Of a DNA stretch of 64,000 bases, positions 35,844-44,631 are shown in pieces. The stretch is from Companilactobacillus insicii (GTDB lineage Bacteria; Bacillota; Bacilli; Lactobacillales; Lactobacillaceae): positions 1-64,000 of the forward strand of contig NZ_RHNU01000006.1 of assembly GCF_003946015.1 (NCBI RefSeq), read 5' to 3'. The notes below the pieces were generated by a model. That model searched no databases. It was not told the DNA's origin and worked only from the letters and a program-made list of their open reading frames with translations. The stretch's first letter is position 1; each line of letters opens with the position of its first letter. The position numbers and the translations under genes are program-made.

Positions 35844-36572
35844 ATGATAAATAGACCATTGATAAGTATTACAAACGTTATTTGGAGTTTTGATCTTGAT
35901 TCCAACTCTTTGCTTATTTTGCTATTGAAGCGTTCTGAAAGTCCATACAAAGGTAAATGGGGATTGCCCATGACTTATTTGCGTGAGAACGAAAGTGCAG
36001 ATGATGCTTCTTTGAGATTAGTTAGGGAAAAAATTGGCGTAAAGTTATCAAAGGTCAATACTGAACAATTACAGACATTCACGAATGTTAATCGTGTAAA
36101 GGGTGAACGTACATTGTCACTAACTTATATGATCTATTTGCCAGATATGCCTGAATTAGTTGCAGGTTATGGTGCGGACGATGCTAGATGGTTCCGAGTA
36201 TCAGCTAATAATCATAGTTATCAATTAAAAAATGGTGATTTAGAATTTAAAACTTTGTCAGAAAAAATATCTGAAGAAAAATTTTATTCTACAACTAATC
36301 ACGTAATGGTTTCCGATCATGAGTTAATCTTACGTACAGCTTTTACTAGAGTAAAAAATCGTTTGAATTATTTGCCAACGATCCTATTGGTTCTTGGTCC
36401 CACTTTCACTTTACGAAAGGCCAGAATGATTTATGCCATTTTCCTAAGAACAAAGCTATCAGAAATCGATAATTCTAATTTTAGGAAGACACATGGCAGC
36501 TTATTCATAGAGTCTGGATACGAGCACAAACCTAGGTCAGGTCGACCGGCAAAAATTTATCGATTGAAATAA
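35844..36572 (+). CDS. NrtR-type Nudix transcription regulator
   Basis: A 242-residue protein. A Nudix domain fills about 1-150. Its Nudix box (from GLPMTYLRENESADD to REKIGV) has lost two of the catalytic acidic positions, as is common in NrtR proteins that bind ADP-ribose rather than cleave it. The C-terminal 85 residues are a winged helix ending in SGYEHKPRSGRPAKIYRLK. NrtR regulators control NAD synthesis or salvage. The next gene, an MFS transporter, is the likely target. The Gram-positive branch of the family is less well described, so the effector is inferred. Confidence 0.78.
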   Translation: MINRPLISITNVIWSFDLDSNSLLILLLKRSESPYKGKWGLPMTYLRENESADDASLRLVREKIGVKLSKVNTEQLQTFTNVNRVKGERTLSLTYMIYLPDMPELVAGYGADDARWFRVSANNHSYQLKNGDLEFKTLSEKISEEKFYSTTNHVMVSDHELILRTAFTRVKNRLNYLPTILLVLGPTFTLRKARMIYAIFLRTKLSEIDNSNFRKTHGSLFIESGYEHKPRSGRPAKIYRLK

Positions 36573-36573
36573 A

Positions 36574-36610
36574 CTTGACATCACAATAAGCGTGATGTTA
36601 AGCTCTTTTT
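36574..36610 (+). terminator. Terminator after the NrtR-type gene
   Basis: Stem CTTGACATCAC (36574-36584) with GTGATGTTAAG (36592-36602), then CTCTTTTT. Confidence 0.7.
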
Positions 36611-36618
36611 ATCCTTAA

Positions 36619-36690
36619 AGGTATAAAGTACCTAAATCAATATATTGATTTTTAAAAACAAAATTATTGATATTCCGGATTATCAATAAA
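36619..36690 (+). promoter_or_regulatory. Cluster of inverted repeats before the MFS gene
   Basis: Three dyads lie in 72 bases: AGGTA-N5-TACCT (36619-36633), the perfect AAATCAATATATTGATTT (36634-36651), and TTATTGATA/TATCAATAA (about 36664-36689). The latter two share the half-site ATTGAT. They are good candidates for NrtR-type operators. GAGGG before the ATG at 36708 is the ribosome site. Confidence 0.5.
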
Positions 36691-36707
36691 AGTGAAAAGA
36701 GGGCAAT

Positions 36708-37895
36708 ATGCAAGATACTTTGATTCAAAAGAATTCTAAAAAAGGGCGTAAGCTCTTATTAGTAATTGGTACTGCTTGGTTATTTGATGCGATGGACGTC
36801 GCATTGTTGTCATTTATTATGCCATTAATAAAAGCAGAATGGAGCTTAACACCTGCACAAGTGGGTTATGTGAGTTCTGTAACTTCATTAGGGATGGTTT
36901 TTGGTTCAATTCTTTGTGGTTACATGGCCGATAAGTTTGGTCGTAAGAATGTCATGATCATCACATTAATAGTTTTCTCTGTTTGTAATTTACTATTAGC
37001 TTTTACAACTAACGTTAATCAATTTATGCTGGTACGATTTATTACCGGTATGGGACTTGGTGGGGAACTTCCTGTAGCCGCTACAATGTTAGCAGATAAT
37101 TTCAAAGGGAAAAAACAAGCCAAAATGTTAATTATGGCTGATAGTTTCTGGGCGATTGGTTGGATATTAGCAGCAGTTATTTCTAATACAATCACACCAT
37201 TGTACGGATGGAGAGCCAGTGTTATCGTGACATTCTTTGTAATGATGTATGCTTTTGTTATGCGTCGTCACTTACCAGAGAATTACGAGAAAAAAGAAAA
37301 AACTAGTTTAAAGGAACAATTTTCTGGAATTTTTAATCATGATGTAATTGGCAAAACCTTAGCACTTAGTTTTCTCTGGTTTGTCGTAATGTTCTCATAT
37401 TATGGCATGTTCCTATGGTTACCTAGTGTACTAGTATTACGTGGCTTTTCTATTATTCATAGTTTCCAATATACTTTATTAATGAGTTTGGCACAGTTAC
37501 CAGGTTATTATCTGGCTGCATGGTTAATGGGTAAGATCAGTCATAAAAATATTTTAACTATGTATTTGATTGGAACAATCAGTAGTGCATCTGTTTTTAG
37601 TGTTGCTTCTAGTGAAGGAATGCTATTGGCAAGTGGAGCATTCTTATCATTCTTCAACTTAGGTGCATGGGGAGCTTTAATTGCCTTTACACCTAGCCAC
37701 TTCAAAGCTGATATTCGTGGAATGGGAGTAGGATTCTCACAATCAATTGGTCGTATTGGAGCAACAATTGGTCCATACTTAATCGGTATGTTAATCGGTA
37801 TGGGCTTTGGAATTCCAGTGGTTTTCGGAATGTTTGTAGTTGCTTTGATTTTAGGAGTTATCGTCTTAGCAGTTGGAACGTCAGAGACATACTAA
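36708..37895 (+). CDS. MFS transporter, NiaP-like
   Basis: A 395-residue transporter with about 12 membrane helices. The start WLFDAMDVALLSFIMPLIKAEW and the loop 2-3 motif GYMADKFGRKN mark it as a proton-linked MFS carrier of the group that includes NiaP (niacin uptake) and aromatic acid transporters. Loop 4-5 has GMGLGGELPVAATMLAD. The NrtR-type regulator just upstream and shared dyads in the promoter support niacin or nicotinamide transport. From sequence alone an aromatic or organic acid substrate is equally possible. Confidence 0.65.
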   Translation: MQDTLIQKNSKKGRKLLLVIGTAWLFDAMDVALLSFIMPLIKAEWSLTPAQVGYVSSVTSLGMVFGSILCGYMADKFGRKNVMIITLIVFSVCNLLLAFTTNVNQFMLVRFITGMGLGGELPVAATMLADNFKGKKQAKMLIMADSFWAIGWILAAVISNTITPLYGWRASVIVTFFVMMYAFVMRRHLPENYEKKEKTSLKEQFSGIFNHDVIGKTLALSFLWFVVMFSYYGMFLWLPSVLVLRGFSIIHSFQYTLLMSLAQLPGYYLAAWLMGKISHKNILTMYLIGTISSASVFSVASSEGMLLASGAFLSFFNLGAWGALIAFTPSHFKADIRGMGVGFSQSIGRIGATIGPYLIGMLIGMGFGIPVVFGMFVVALILGVIVLAVGTSETY

Positions 37896-37903
37896 GCAAA
37901 AAT

Positions 37904-37936
37904 AAAAAGTCGCAGAATTTCTGCGACTTTTTTTAG
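37904..37936. terminator. Bidirectional terminator between convergent genes
   Basis: Stem AAAAAGTCGCAG (37904-37915) with CTGCGACTTTTT (37921-37932), flanked by A and T runs, so it can act for the MFS gene and the leftward phosphatase gene. Confidence 0.9.
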
Positions 37937-38592
37937 TTTAGCATTTGATTGTAGCTAGTTACGCGGTTGAATCCATCATCACGTTCAAGCATTGTAAGAC
38001 TTGAATTACGAGGACTCTCAGTCACGTCAAAGTTACCAGCGTTATAGCGATCGGTAATTGAACGAATCGTTGTTCCATGTGAAACCAATAAGATTTTATC
38101 ACCGTCATGGGCGATTTCATCGAGCTTTTTGAATCCCTTGTTCAAGCGCGTCCAATATTCCTCAGCATTCTCGGCATCGTGAAATGGATCAGCTTCCTTC
38201 ATGAAGTCCTTAGTTGCATCCAAACCATGTTGAGCAATTATTTCACTGAAGGTAGAAGCACCATGAGGTTGACCAACCATAAACCATGCTTCTGGAGAAT
38301 TCATACCTTCGAAATAACCGTAAAATTGTTCCCTGAATTCCATTAATTTTTGAGGTTGAACTTTATCTCTATTAACATTAGCATCCATTATCAACTTACA
38401 AGTATCGATTGCGCGACGTGCATCAGATGAAAATGCAGCACTAAAATCTACGTCTTTTAGTGCTTGGGCTGCCTTTTTAGCCACCTCAACGCCATCTGGT
38501 GCTAAAGGTGTATCTGACCATCCTTGCATCTTGTTATAACGATTGAACCAAGTTCTACCATGGCGAACCATGTAAATTTGATATTTTGCCAT
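37933..38592 (-). CDS. Histidine phosphatase family protein, copy 1
   Basis: A 219-residue phosphoglycerate-mutase-like phosphatase. The catalytic RHGRT at 11-15 opens the fold, FREQFYGYFEGM carries the acid Glu region, and LLVSHGTTIRSI supplies the second His. It lacks the features of a full cofactor-dependent mutase, so it is probably a small-molecule or sugar-phosphate phosphatase. The start follows GAGGAGG. It is a tandem paralogue of the gene to its right, same strand. Confidence 0.8.
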   Translation of the reverse strand: MAKYQIYMVRHGRTWFNRYNKMQGWSDTPLAPDGVEVAKKAAQALKDVDFSAAFSSDARRAIDTCKLIMDANVNRDKVQPQKLMEFREQFYGYFEGMNSPEAWFMVGQPHGASTFSEIIAQHGLDATKDFMKEADPFHDAENAEEYWTRLNKGFKKLDEIAHDGDKILLVSHGTTIRSITDRYNAGNFDVTESPRNSSLTMLERDDGFNRVTSYNQMLN

Positions 38593-38650
38593 TTCTTCCT
38601 CCTCAGAATTTCATACTGTAATTTTACTACAAGTGAGGGGGTAACTTCTA

Positions 38651-39304
38651 TTAATGAAGTTTTTGATTATAACTAGTAACGTGGTTAGTCCCATCAATAC
38701 GCTCTAACATTGTCAAACTGGAATTACCTGGTAATTGATTCAGTTCATAATCACCATCTTGATATTTGAATGCGAGCGACAATATTGTTGTGCTATGAGT
38801 AACTAGTAGAATTTTGTCACCGTCATGCGCAATTTGATCAATTTTTTCAAAACCACGATCTAATCTATTCCAATATTCATCGGCATTTTCAGCATCGTGA
38901 AACGGATCAGCTTCTTTTACAAAATCCATTGTGGCATCGAATCCATATTTATAGACAATTTCTTGGTAATTCTTGGTATTATGAGAATTTGAGATTTTGT
39001 CCCAAGCTTCATCTATGTTATCACCTTCAAATGATCCATAAAATTGTTCCCTAAACTCAGTCATTTTTTGTGGAAGTGGCTTGTTTTTGTTTGCTTCAGC
39101 AATAATTTCAGCTGTATCCATCGCACGTCTAGTATCAGATGAATAAGCTGCAGCAAAATCTACATCTTTGAGTGCCTCAGCAGCACTGTGTGCGACCTCA
39201 ATACCATCTTGTGTTAGTGGTGTGTCTGACCAGCCTTGGATTTTTTGATAACGATTGAACCAAGTCTTTCCGTGACGGATCAAGTAAATTTGATATTTTG
39301 CCAT
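38651..39304 (-). CDS. Histidine phosphatase family protein, copy 2
   Basis: A 217-residue paralogue of the previous gene with the same blocks: RHGKT, QGWSDTPLTQDGIEVA, FREQFYGSFEGD, DPFHDAENADEYWNRLDRGFEKID and LLVTHSTTILSL. The second catalytic motif reads THST rather than SHGT. The start at 39304 has GAGGAGGAC just upstream. An in-frame ATG seven codons earlier was rejected because it precedes that site. The pair has 58 bases between them and probably arose by local duplication. Confidence 0.8.
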   Translation of the reverse strand: MAKYQIYLIRHGKTWFNRYQKIQGWSDTPLTQDGIEVAHSAAEALKDVDFAAAYSSDTRRAMDTAEIIAEANKNKPLPQKMTEFREQFYGSFEGDNIDEAWDKISNSHNTKNYQEIVYKYGFDATMDFVKEADPFHDAENADEYWNRLDRGFEKIDQIAHDGDKILLVTHSTTILSLAFKYQDGDYELNQLPGNSSLTMLERIDGTNHVTSYNQKLH

Positions 39305-39407
39305 AATGTCCTCCTCAATTTTCATATGATTATTCTACTATATCGAGCCATAATTTTAGAACTTTGCTCCTTCATTGTGTAAAGTAATTATTAATGGGAG
39401 GTATTTT

Positions 39408-40020
39408 ATGTTGAAAATTGCAATTATTGGTGCGAATGGTAAGGAAGGTTCACTTATTGCTAAGGAAGCTGAGAATCGTGGCATTGATGTAACTTCGATA
39501 GTTCGAAATAAAGATAAATCAGTAACAAGCAAATATTTAGTTAGAGATGTTTATAGTATTACAAGTGAGGATTTAAAGGGATTCGATGCAGTAGTAGATG
39601 CCTTAGGATTCTTTGGTGATATGGTCAAGGAGTACGTTCCATCAACTGAGCACTTGATCGATATTATGAAGGGACTAGAAGCCAGGTTATTGAGCAGGTT
39701 CTTTGTATATGAATAAGGATCATACGGCACAATTATTCCAAGGTGCCGATTTTCCCGCTGATGTTAAGCCATTGAGCGAAGAGATGGGAAAGGCACTGGA
39801 TGTATTGAAACAAAGTAGCATTAATTGGACTTATATCAGCCCAGCCGCTGATTTTGACCATAATGCAGCTCGTACTGGTAAATATGTTGTTGCTGGAGAA
39901 GAGTTCACGACAAATGATGATGGACAAAGTAAGATAAGTTATGAAGATTATGCTATAGCAATGGTTGATGAGATTGAAAATGCTAAACATAAAAATGAAA
40001 GAATTAGTGTAAGGTGGTAG
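39408..40020 (+). pseudogene. Frameshifted NAD(P)-binding (NmrA/SDR-like) gene
   Basis: Two overlapping frames together make one protein. The first (39408-39716) starts MLKIAIIGANGKEGSLIAKEA, a Rossmann nucleotide loop, and runs to MKGLEARLL. The second (from about 39694) continues with AGSLYMNKDHTAQLFQGADFPADVKPLS and ends in ERISVRW. Intact relatives have a short VVGG-like segment between these parts, so about 11 bases seem to be missing near 39690-39705. The 3' part is otherwise open. Start site GGGAGG at 39396-39401. If real, the lesion removes a strand of the fold. A sequencing error is the alternative. Confidence 0.7.
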
Positions 40021-40024
40021 TTTA

Positions 40025-40462
40025 ATGAAGGTATTGATAACTTATATTAGTATGAGTGGTAGAAATGAAAAAATTGCTAATCATTTGGCAGATTATTTGG
40101 GCGATAAAGCTGAAATCGATTTGGAACAAATGGTTGATACAGATGCTTATTCGATTCCGGAATATGATGCTGTTATTGTGGTTACATATACGTACGGAGA
40201 TGGTCAAGTCCCCGATGAGGCTCAGGATTTTTATGAAGATTTGTTAGATGTAGATTTGGAAAAGACTAAATTTGCAGTTCTAGGTTCAAGTTCAAAGACT
40301 CACATTCACTATGGTCGTGCAGTGGATTATTTCACTATGCAACTAAATTCAGCTAATGGTGATCAAGTAGCTGATTCAGTTAAAATCAACGAAGATCCGG
40401 ATGCTGATGATTGGAAACGTGTTGAGAGTCTAGGAGATTATGTAATTAAGAGTGTTAAATAA
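40025..40462 (+). CDS. Flavodoxin
   Basis: A 145-residue FMN-binding electron carrier. The phosphate loop reads TYISMSGRNEKIA, an uncommon Ser-Met-Ser-Gly variant of the usual T/S-x-T-G-x-T, and the later loops TYTYGDGQVPDEAQDFYEDL and VLGSSSKTHIHYGRAVD fit the flavin-contacting segments. It starts four bases after the broken NAD(P)-binding gene and was probably co-transcribed with it. It ends at a terminator. Electron partners are not evident, though fumarate reductase lies close by. Confidence 0.85.
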   Translation: MKVLITYISMSGRNEKIANHLADYLGDKAEIDLEQMVDTDAYSIPEYDAVIVVTYTYGDGQVPDEAQDFYEDLLDVDLEKTKFAVLGSSSKTHIHYGRAVDYFTMQLNSANGDQVADSVKINEDPDADDWKRVESLGDYVIKSVK

Positions 40463-40470
40463 ATATTTAT

Positions 40471-40508
40471 AAACTTATTGCTAAATTATTAGCGATAAGT
40501 TTATTTTA
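40471..40508 (+). terminator. Terminator after flavodoxin
   Basis: 14-base-pair stem (40471-40484 with 40489-40502, one G-T pair) followed by ATTTTATT. Confidence 0.75.
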
Positions 40509-40566
40509 TTGCCATAAATCACTGATAGATCAACCTCATAAAAAATATTAATGAAGTATATACAGT

Positions 40567-40622
40567 TTGACTATGACTTCGCTATCCATTTATGATAAAA
40601 ACATCACAAGGAAGCGTTTACA
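40567..40622 (+). promoter_or_regulatory. fumC promoter with cre-like site
   Basis: -35 TTGACT (40567-40572), 18-base spacer, -10 TATGAT (40591-40596). AAGGAAGCGTTTACA at 40608-40622, one mismatch from the cre consensus, falls at or just after the expected start of transcription, a repressing position. Confidence 0.65.
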
Positions 40623-40662
40623 GATTTTTTTGGCGCAACTTAAATAATTGGAGGTTACACAC

Positions 40663-42039
40663 ATGACAGATTTCAGAATTGAATCGGATACTTTAGGAGA
40701 AGTAAAAATCCCAGCTGATGCATTATGGGGAGCTCAAACAGAACGCTCAAGAAATAATTTCCCAACTGGTGAGAAGATGCCATTAGTAATTATCAAGGCT
40801 TTGCTTCAAATTAAGAAAGCTGCAGCAATCTCTAATAAAGAACTAGATGCTATTGAGCCTGAAAAAGCCGATTTGATTGTTGAATCAATCGATAAGTTGT
40901 TGGCATTAGATGACGAAGACTTAAGAAAAGATTTTCCATTAGTTGTTTATCAAACAGGTTCAGGTACTCAAACAAATATGAATACAAACGAAGTTGTTGC
41001 TCATATGGCAGCTAAAATAAACCCAGATATTGAAATTTTGCCGAATGATGATGTTAATAAGGGACAAAGCTCAAACGATATCTTCCCAACTGCTATGAGT
41101 ATTGTTGCTTCAGTTGCAGTTGATAACTTAGAGGATTCATTACAACATTTGATTGATGAATTGAAAGTTAAACAAGAAAAGTATTGGAAAGTCGTAAAGA
41201 TTGGACGTACTCATTTGCAAGATGCTACTCCATTAACATTTGGCCAAGAAGTAAGTGGTTGGGCAAGCATGCTAGAACATGATCTTTCATACTTAAAGAG
41301 CTTAAATCCAACACTTGGTGAATTTGCTATGGGTGGAACAGCTGTTGGTACAGGTTTGAATGCTGCTCCTGGATTCGCTGACATTATCGCTAAGAAGATG
41401 ACAGAAGTTTATGGTGTTAAGTTCACTGCAGATACGAATAAATTCTACGGATTAGCTGCACATTCAGGCTTAAATGTTGTTCATGGTGCAATTAAGACAT
41501 TGGCAGCAGATTTGATGAAGATTGCTAACGATGTTAGATTCTTGGCAAGTGGCCCTCGTTCAGGTTATGGAGAATTACACATTCCAGCTAACGAACCTGG
41601 TTCTTCAATTATGCCTGGTAAGGTAAACCCTACGCAAGCTGAGGCTGTAACAATGTCTGCTGTACGTGTTATGGGTAATGATGTTGTTGTTGGTATGGCA
41701 TCTAGTCAAGGTAACTTCGAATTAAATGTCTACAAACCAGTTCTTATCAGTGCCTTTCTAGAATCTGCAGAGCTTCTAACAGGAACTATGACTGGCTTTG
41801 CTGACAAGATGATCCATGGATTAACAGTTAATGCTGATAGAATGGAAGAATTAGTTGATCAATCATTGATGACTGTTACGGCTTTGTCACCACACATTGG
41901 TTATCATGAAAGTGCAACAATTGCACAAACTGCTGAAAAAGAAGGAACAACTCTGAAGGTAGCTGCCATTAAATCTGGTTTAGTTACTGAAGAACAATTC
42001 GATAAATGGGTTGATCCACTAAAGATGACAAATATTTAG
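40663..42039 (+). CDS. fumC: Class II fumarate hydratase
   Basis: A 458-residue enzyme of the fumarase/aspartase superfamily. Signatures: SGTQTNMNTNEV, the TH pair in KIGRTHLQDATPLTFGQE and the superfamily motif GSSIMPGKVNPTQ. Fumarase identity is favoured over aspartase or argininosuccinate lyase by these blocks and by the fumarate reductase gene that follows. It would convert malate to fumarate in the reductive branch. The start at 40663 follows GGAGG (40650-40654). Confidence 0.9.
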   Translation: MTDFRIESDTLGEVKIPADALWGAQTERSRNNFPTGEKMPLVIIKALLQIKKAAAISNKELDAIEPEKADLIVESIDKLLALDDEDLRKDFPLVVYQTGSGTQTNMNTNEVVAHMAAKINPDIEILPNDDVNKGQSSNDIFPTAMSIVASVAVDNLEDSLQHLIDELKVKQEKYWKVVKIGRTHLQDATPLTFGQEVSGWASMLEHDLSYLKSLNPTLGEFAMGGTAVGTGLNAAPGFADIIAKKMTEVYGVKFTADTNKFYGLAAHSGLNVVHGAIKTLAADLMKIANDVRFLASGPRSGYGELHIPANEPGSSIMPGKVNPTQAEAVTMSAVRVMGNDVVVGMASSQGNFELNVYKPVLISAFLESAELLTGTMTGFADKMIHGLTVNADRMEELVDQSLMTVTALSPHIGYHESATIAQTAEKEGTTLKVAAIKSGLVTEEQFDKWVDPLKMTNI

Positions 42040-42046
42040 AGAATTA

Positions 42047-42066
42047 GGAGAGACGTAAGTCTCTCC
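42047..42066 (+). other. Intercistronic hairpin between fumC and fumarate reductase
   Basis: Perfect stem GGAGAGAC/GTCTCTCC with loop GTAA. A T-rich run comes only after ATAG, so it may be a partial terminator or an mRNA stabiliser. Confidence 0.5.
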
Positions 42067-42108
42067 ATAGTTCTTTTAGAAACAACAAAGCAAGGGTAGG
42101 AAAGATAA

Positions 42109-43563
42109 ATGACAAAAAAACACAGTAAAATTAAAAAGGCTAATAAAAGAAAACAAGCTGCAAAGTTCAAGTTTGAGCCAACTGATATTAGTAAATTGCA
42201 AGATCGCTACGATTTAGTCATTGTAGGATCTGGTGCTACAGGATTGACTGCTGCTATTCAAGCACATGAATTAGGATTATCACCAGTAATTCTGGAGAAG
42301 ATGTCTAGTATTGGTGGAAATACAACACGCGCTTCATCAGGAATGAATGCTAGTGAGACTTCAGTTCAATTGGACCACAAGATTGTTGATAGTATGGATG
42401 CTTTCTATCATGATACATTTGTCGGTGGTGGCAAGAAGAATAACCCTGAATTGTTGAAGTTCTTTACGACTCATGGTGCATTAGCAATTGATTGGTTAGC
42501 AAGTCATGGAATTGAGTTAGATGATCTAACGACAACTGGTGGAATGAGTGTACTAAGAACACACCGTCCTAGTTCAATGGCACCAATTGGTGGTTTCTTA
42601 GTCACAGAGTTATTGAAACAAGTTGATAAAGAAAATATCCCACTATTTACTGATGTATTAGTTAAGAAATTATTGCAAGATGATGGTGCAATTGATGGTG
42701 TTGAAGTCGAGATAAATGGAGAGAAGTCTACCATTAATGGTGATGCTGTTATCTTGGCAACAGGTGGCTTTGGAGCAAATCCTAAGTTATTAACTAAATA
42801 TCGTCCAGATTTGGAAGGATATGAGACAACTAATTCACCAGGTGCCACAGGTGACGGAATTACTTTGGCTAGCGCTGTTGGTGCTAAGTTAGTTGATATG
42901 GATCAGGTTCAAGTCCATCCAACAGTTCAACAAGATACTGACCATCCATTCTTGATTGGTGAGGCTGTTCGTGGTGAAGGTGCAATTCTAGTTAATAAAT
43001 CAGCAAAACGTTTTGTTAATGAGCTAGATACTCGTAAAAATGTCACAGCTGCAATTGATGGCTTGAAAGAAAATTGTGCTTACTTGATCCTTGATCAAGG
43101 TATTCGTGATCGTGTCAAAGCTATTGAATTCTATGATAAAGTTGGATTAGTTGTAACTGGTTCATCTATTGAAGAACTTGCTGATAGTATCGGTTTAGAT
43201 GCTAAAACACTTGAAGCAACAGTGGATACTTGGAACAAAGCCGTTGATGATCATAACGATGCTGAATTTGGTAGAACAACTGGTATGGATCGTAGTATTG
43301 TCAAAGGTCCATTCTTCTCAATTCACATTGCTCCTGCTGTTCATTACACAATGGGTGGCGTTAATATTGATGCAAAAACTCATGTATTGGATGAAAAGGG
43401 TCAAGTTATCAATGGATTATTTGCTGGTGGAGAAATTGCTGGTGGATTGCATGGTAACAATCGTATTGGTGGAAATTCGATTGCTGAAACAGTTATTTTC
43501 GGTCGTCAAGCAGGTCAACAAGCCTTTAAATTTATTCAAAACCTGGATAAATCAAGTAAGTAG
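42109..43563 (+). CDS. Fumarate reductase flavoprotein subunit
   Basis: A 484-residue FAD protein of the flavocytochrome c/FrdA family. The FAD-binding start is DLVIVGSGATGLTAAIQA, then GGNTTRASSGMNASET, the substrate-capping domain, and the C-terminal HGNNRIGGNSIAETVIFGRQAG. A basic N-terminal tail of about 30 residues replaces any heme or FMN-binding domain, and no membrane anchor or iron-sulfur subunit gene follows. That matches the soluble single-subunit fumarate reductases of lactobacilli. It would use fumarate made by the neighbouring FumC as an electron sink, yielding succinate. Confidence 0.87.
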   Translation: MTKKHSKIKKANKRKQAAKFKFEPTDISKLQDRYDLVIVGSGATGLTAAIQAHELGLSPVILEKMSSIGGNTTRASSGMNASETSVQLDHKIVDSMDAFYHDTFVGGGKKNNPELLKFFTTHGALAIDWLASHGIELDDLTTTGGMSVLRTHRPSSMAPIGGFLVTELLKQVDKENIPLFTDVLVKKLLQDDGAIDGVEVEINGEKSTINGDAVILATGGFGANPKLLTKYRPDLEGYETTNSPGATGDGITLASAVGAKLVDMDQVQVHPTVQQDTDHPFLIGEAVRGEGAILVNKSAKRFVNELDTRKNVTAAIDGLKENCAYLILDQGIRDRVKAIEFYDKVGLVVTGSSIEELADSIGLDAKTLEATVDTWNKAVDDHNDAEFGRTTGMDRSIVKGPFFSIHIAPAVHYTMGGVNIDAKTHVLDEKGQVINGLFAGGEIAGGLHGNNRIGGNSIAETVIFGRQAGQQAFKFIQNLDKSSK

Positions 43564-43644
43564 TACAATAAGTTGATATAATTTATTTTGTAGTCTGGGT
43601 TGGTTCAATTCATTATGGATTAGAAGCTAATCGAGGTGGTAATA

Positions 43645-44577
43645 ATGCAAAGTAGGTTAAGCAATATGAATACACGTGATTTGTCGTATTTTAGAATTTT
43701 GGTGGAAAAACGTAATTATACTGAAGTGGCAGAAATGTTTTCAGTATCTCAGCCGACTATTACTCAGGCAGTGAAGCGGTTAGAGAAAGAATTTGATTCC
43801 AAACTGGTGCACGTCGATCGCGTCCATCAAAAAACTGAGATAACTCGATCGGGTTATTTATTGTACGAAAAATCAAAGGTAATTCAAAAAAATATCGACT
43901 TGGCTCGAAAAGAGATAAAAGCGTCTGATAGTGAAAAAATAAAGTTTGGATTGCCACCGATAATTGGTACTTTGTACTTTCCACAAGTAGTACAAAAACT
44001 TGCGCAAGAATCACTTTTTCAGAAGCTGCAAATATCTGAGAGCGGTTCTTCTGAATTATTGAATGAATTGGATAATGGTAATGTTGATATTGCTGTCATC
44101 GCTACGATCAAACCAATTCAAAATCCTAAATATGAAGTTGAGTACTTGGGTAGTCGTCCCTTCAGCGTAATTGTCAGCGCTAAAAATCCTCTATCCAAAA
44201 GTACGAAGCCAGTTGATTTTAGAGATTTGATGGCAGAACGATTTATCAGATTAACTGGTAAATACATTCATTCTCAGATGCTAGAAGATTACTGTAAATA
44301 TTATGAGATCGAGCCGGAAGTGGTCTATGATACACCGGATATATCGTGGTTTAAAAGCTTAATTAGAGCTAATGTTGGTATTGGTATTTTAGTGAGAGAC
44401 GAAGTTGGTGAATATGATCGAGACCTAGTTTGTTTAGATATTGCTAATCCATTACCAGAGAGCTTTAATATTTCGGTAGTTCGTCGCAAGAGTTATATCT
44501 TGAAGCCGGACGAACAAAAACTGGTCGATATTTTACAACGAATGAATATTAAGAATACTAATGGCGGTTACTATTGA
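43645..44577 (+). CDS. LysR-family regulator
   Basis: A 310-residue regulator. Residues 1-70 hold the LysR helix-turn-helix (FRILVEKRNYTEVAEMFSVSQPTITQAVKRLEKEF), and the rest is the periplasmic-binding-like effector domain. The start at 43645 follows AGGTGG. A GTG at 43636 lies within that site. It is 81 bases downstream of the fumarate reductase gene on the same strand, so it probably regulates the fumarate genes, as MleR-type proteins do for malate genes. The effector is not readable from sequence. Confidence 0.85.
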   Translation: MQSRLSNMNTRDLSYFRILVEKRNYTEVAEMFSVSQPTITQAVKRLEKEFDSKLVHVDRVHQKTEITRSGYLLYEKSKVIQKNIDLARKEIKASDSEKIKFGLPPIIGTLYFPQVVQKLAQESLFQKLQISESGSSELLNELDNGNVDIAVIATIKPIQNPKYEVEYLGSRPFSVIVSAKNPLSKSTKPVDFRDLMAERFIRLTGKYIHSQMLEDYCKYYEIEPEVVYDTPDISWFKSLIRANVGIGILVRDEVGEYDRDLVCLDIANPLPESFNISVVRRKSYILKPDEQKLVDILQRMNIKNTNGGYY

Positions 44578-44592
44578 GGTAATCGCTTTTTT
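44564..44592 (+). terminator. Terminator overlapping the LysR stop codon
   Basis: GCGGTTAC (44564-44571) pairs with GTAATCGC (44579-44586), then six T. The stop codon is in the loop. Confidence 0.7.
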
Positions 44593-44631
44593 GATACAAT
44601 GGAATTGAAAAAATTATAGGGGGAAAAGGGG

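Noticed and set aside
42504-42848. 114-codon minus-strand frame in the fumarate reductase gene
   Set aside because: Antisense shadow of a conserved FAD domain.
43199-43576. 125-codon plus-strand frame overlapping the fumarate reductase gene
   Set aside because: It is the shifted frame of a conserved flavoprotein C terminus and has no start site of its own.
43618-43632. GATTAG/CTAATC dyad before the LysR gene as an operator
   Set aside because: Only six base pairs, adjacent to the ribosome site, without a T-N11-A LysR-type pattern. Not strong enough to list.
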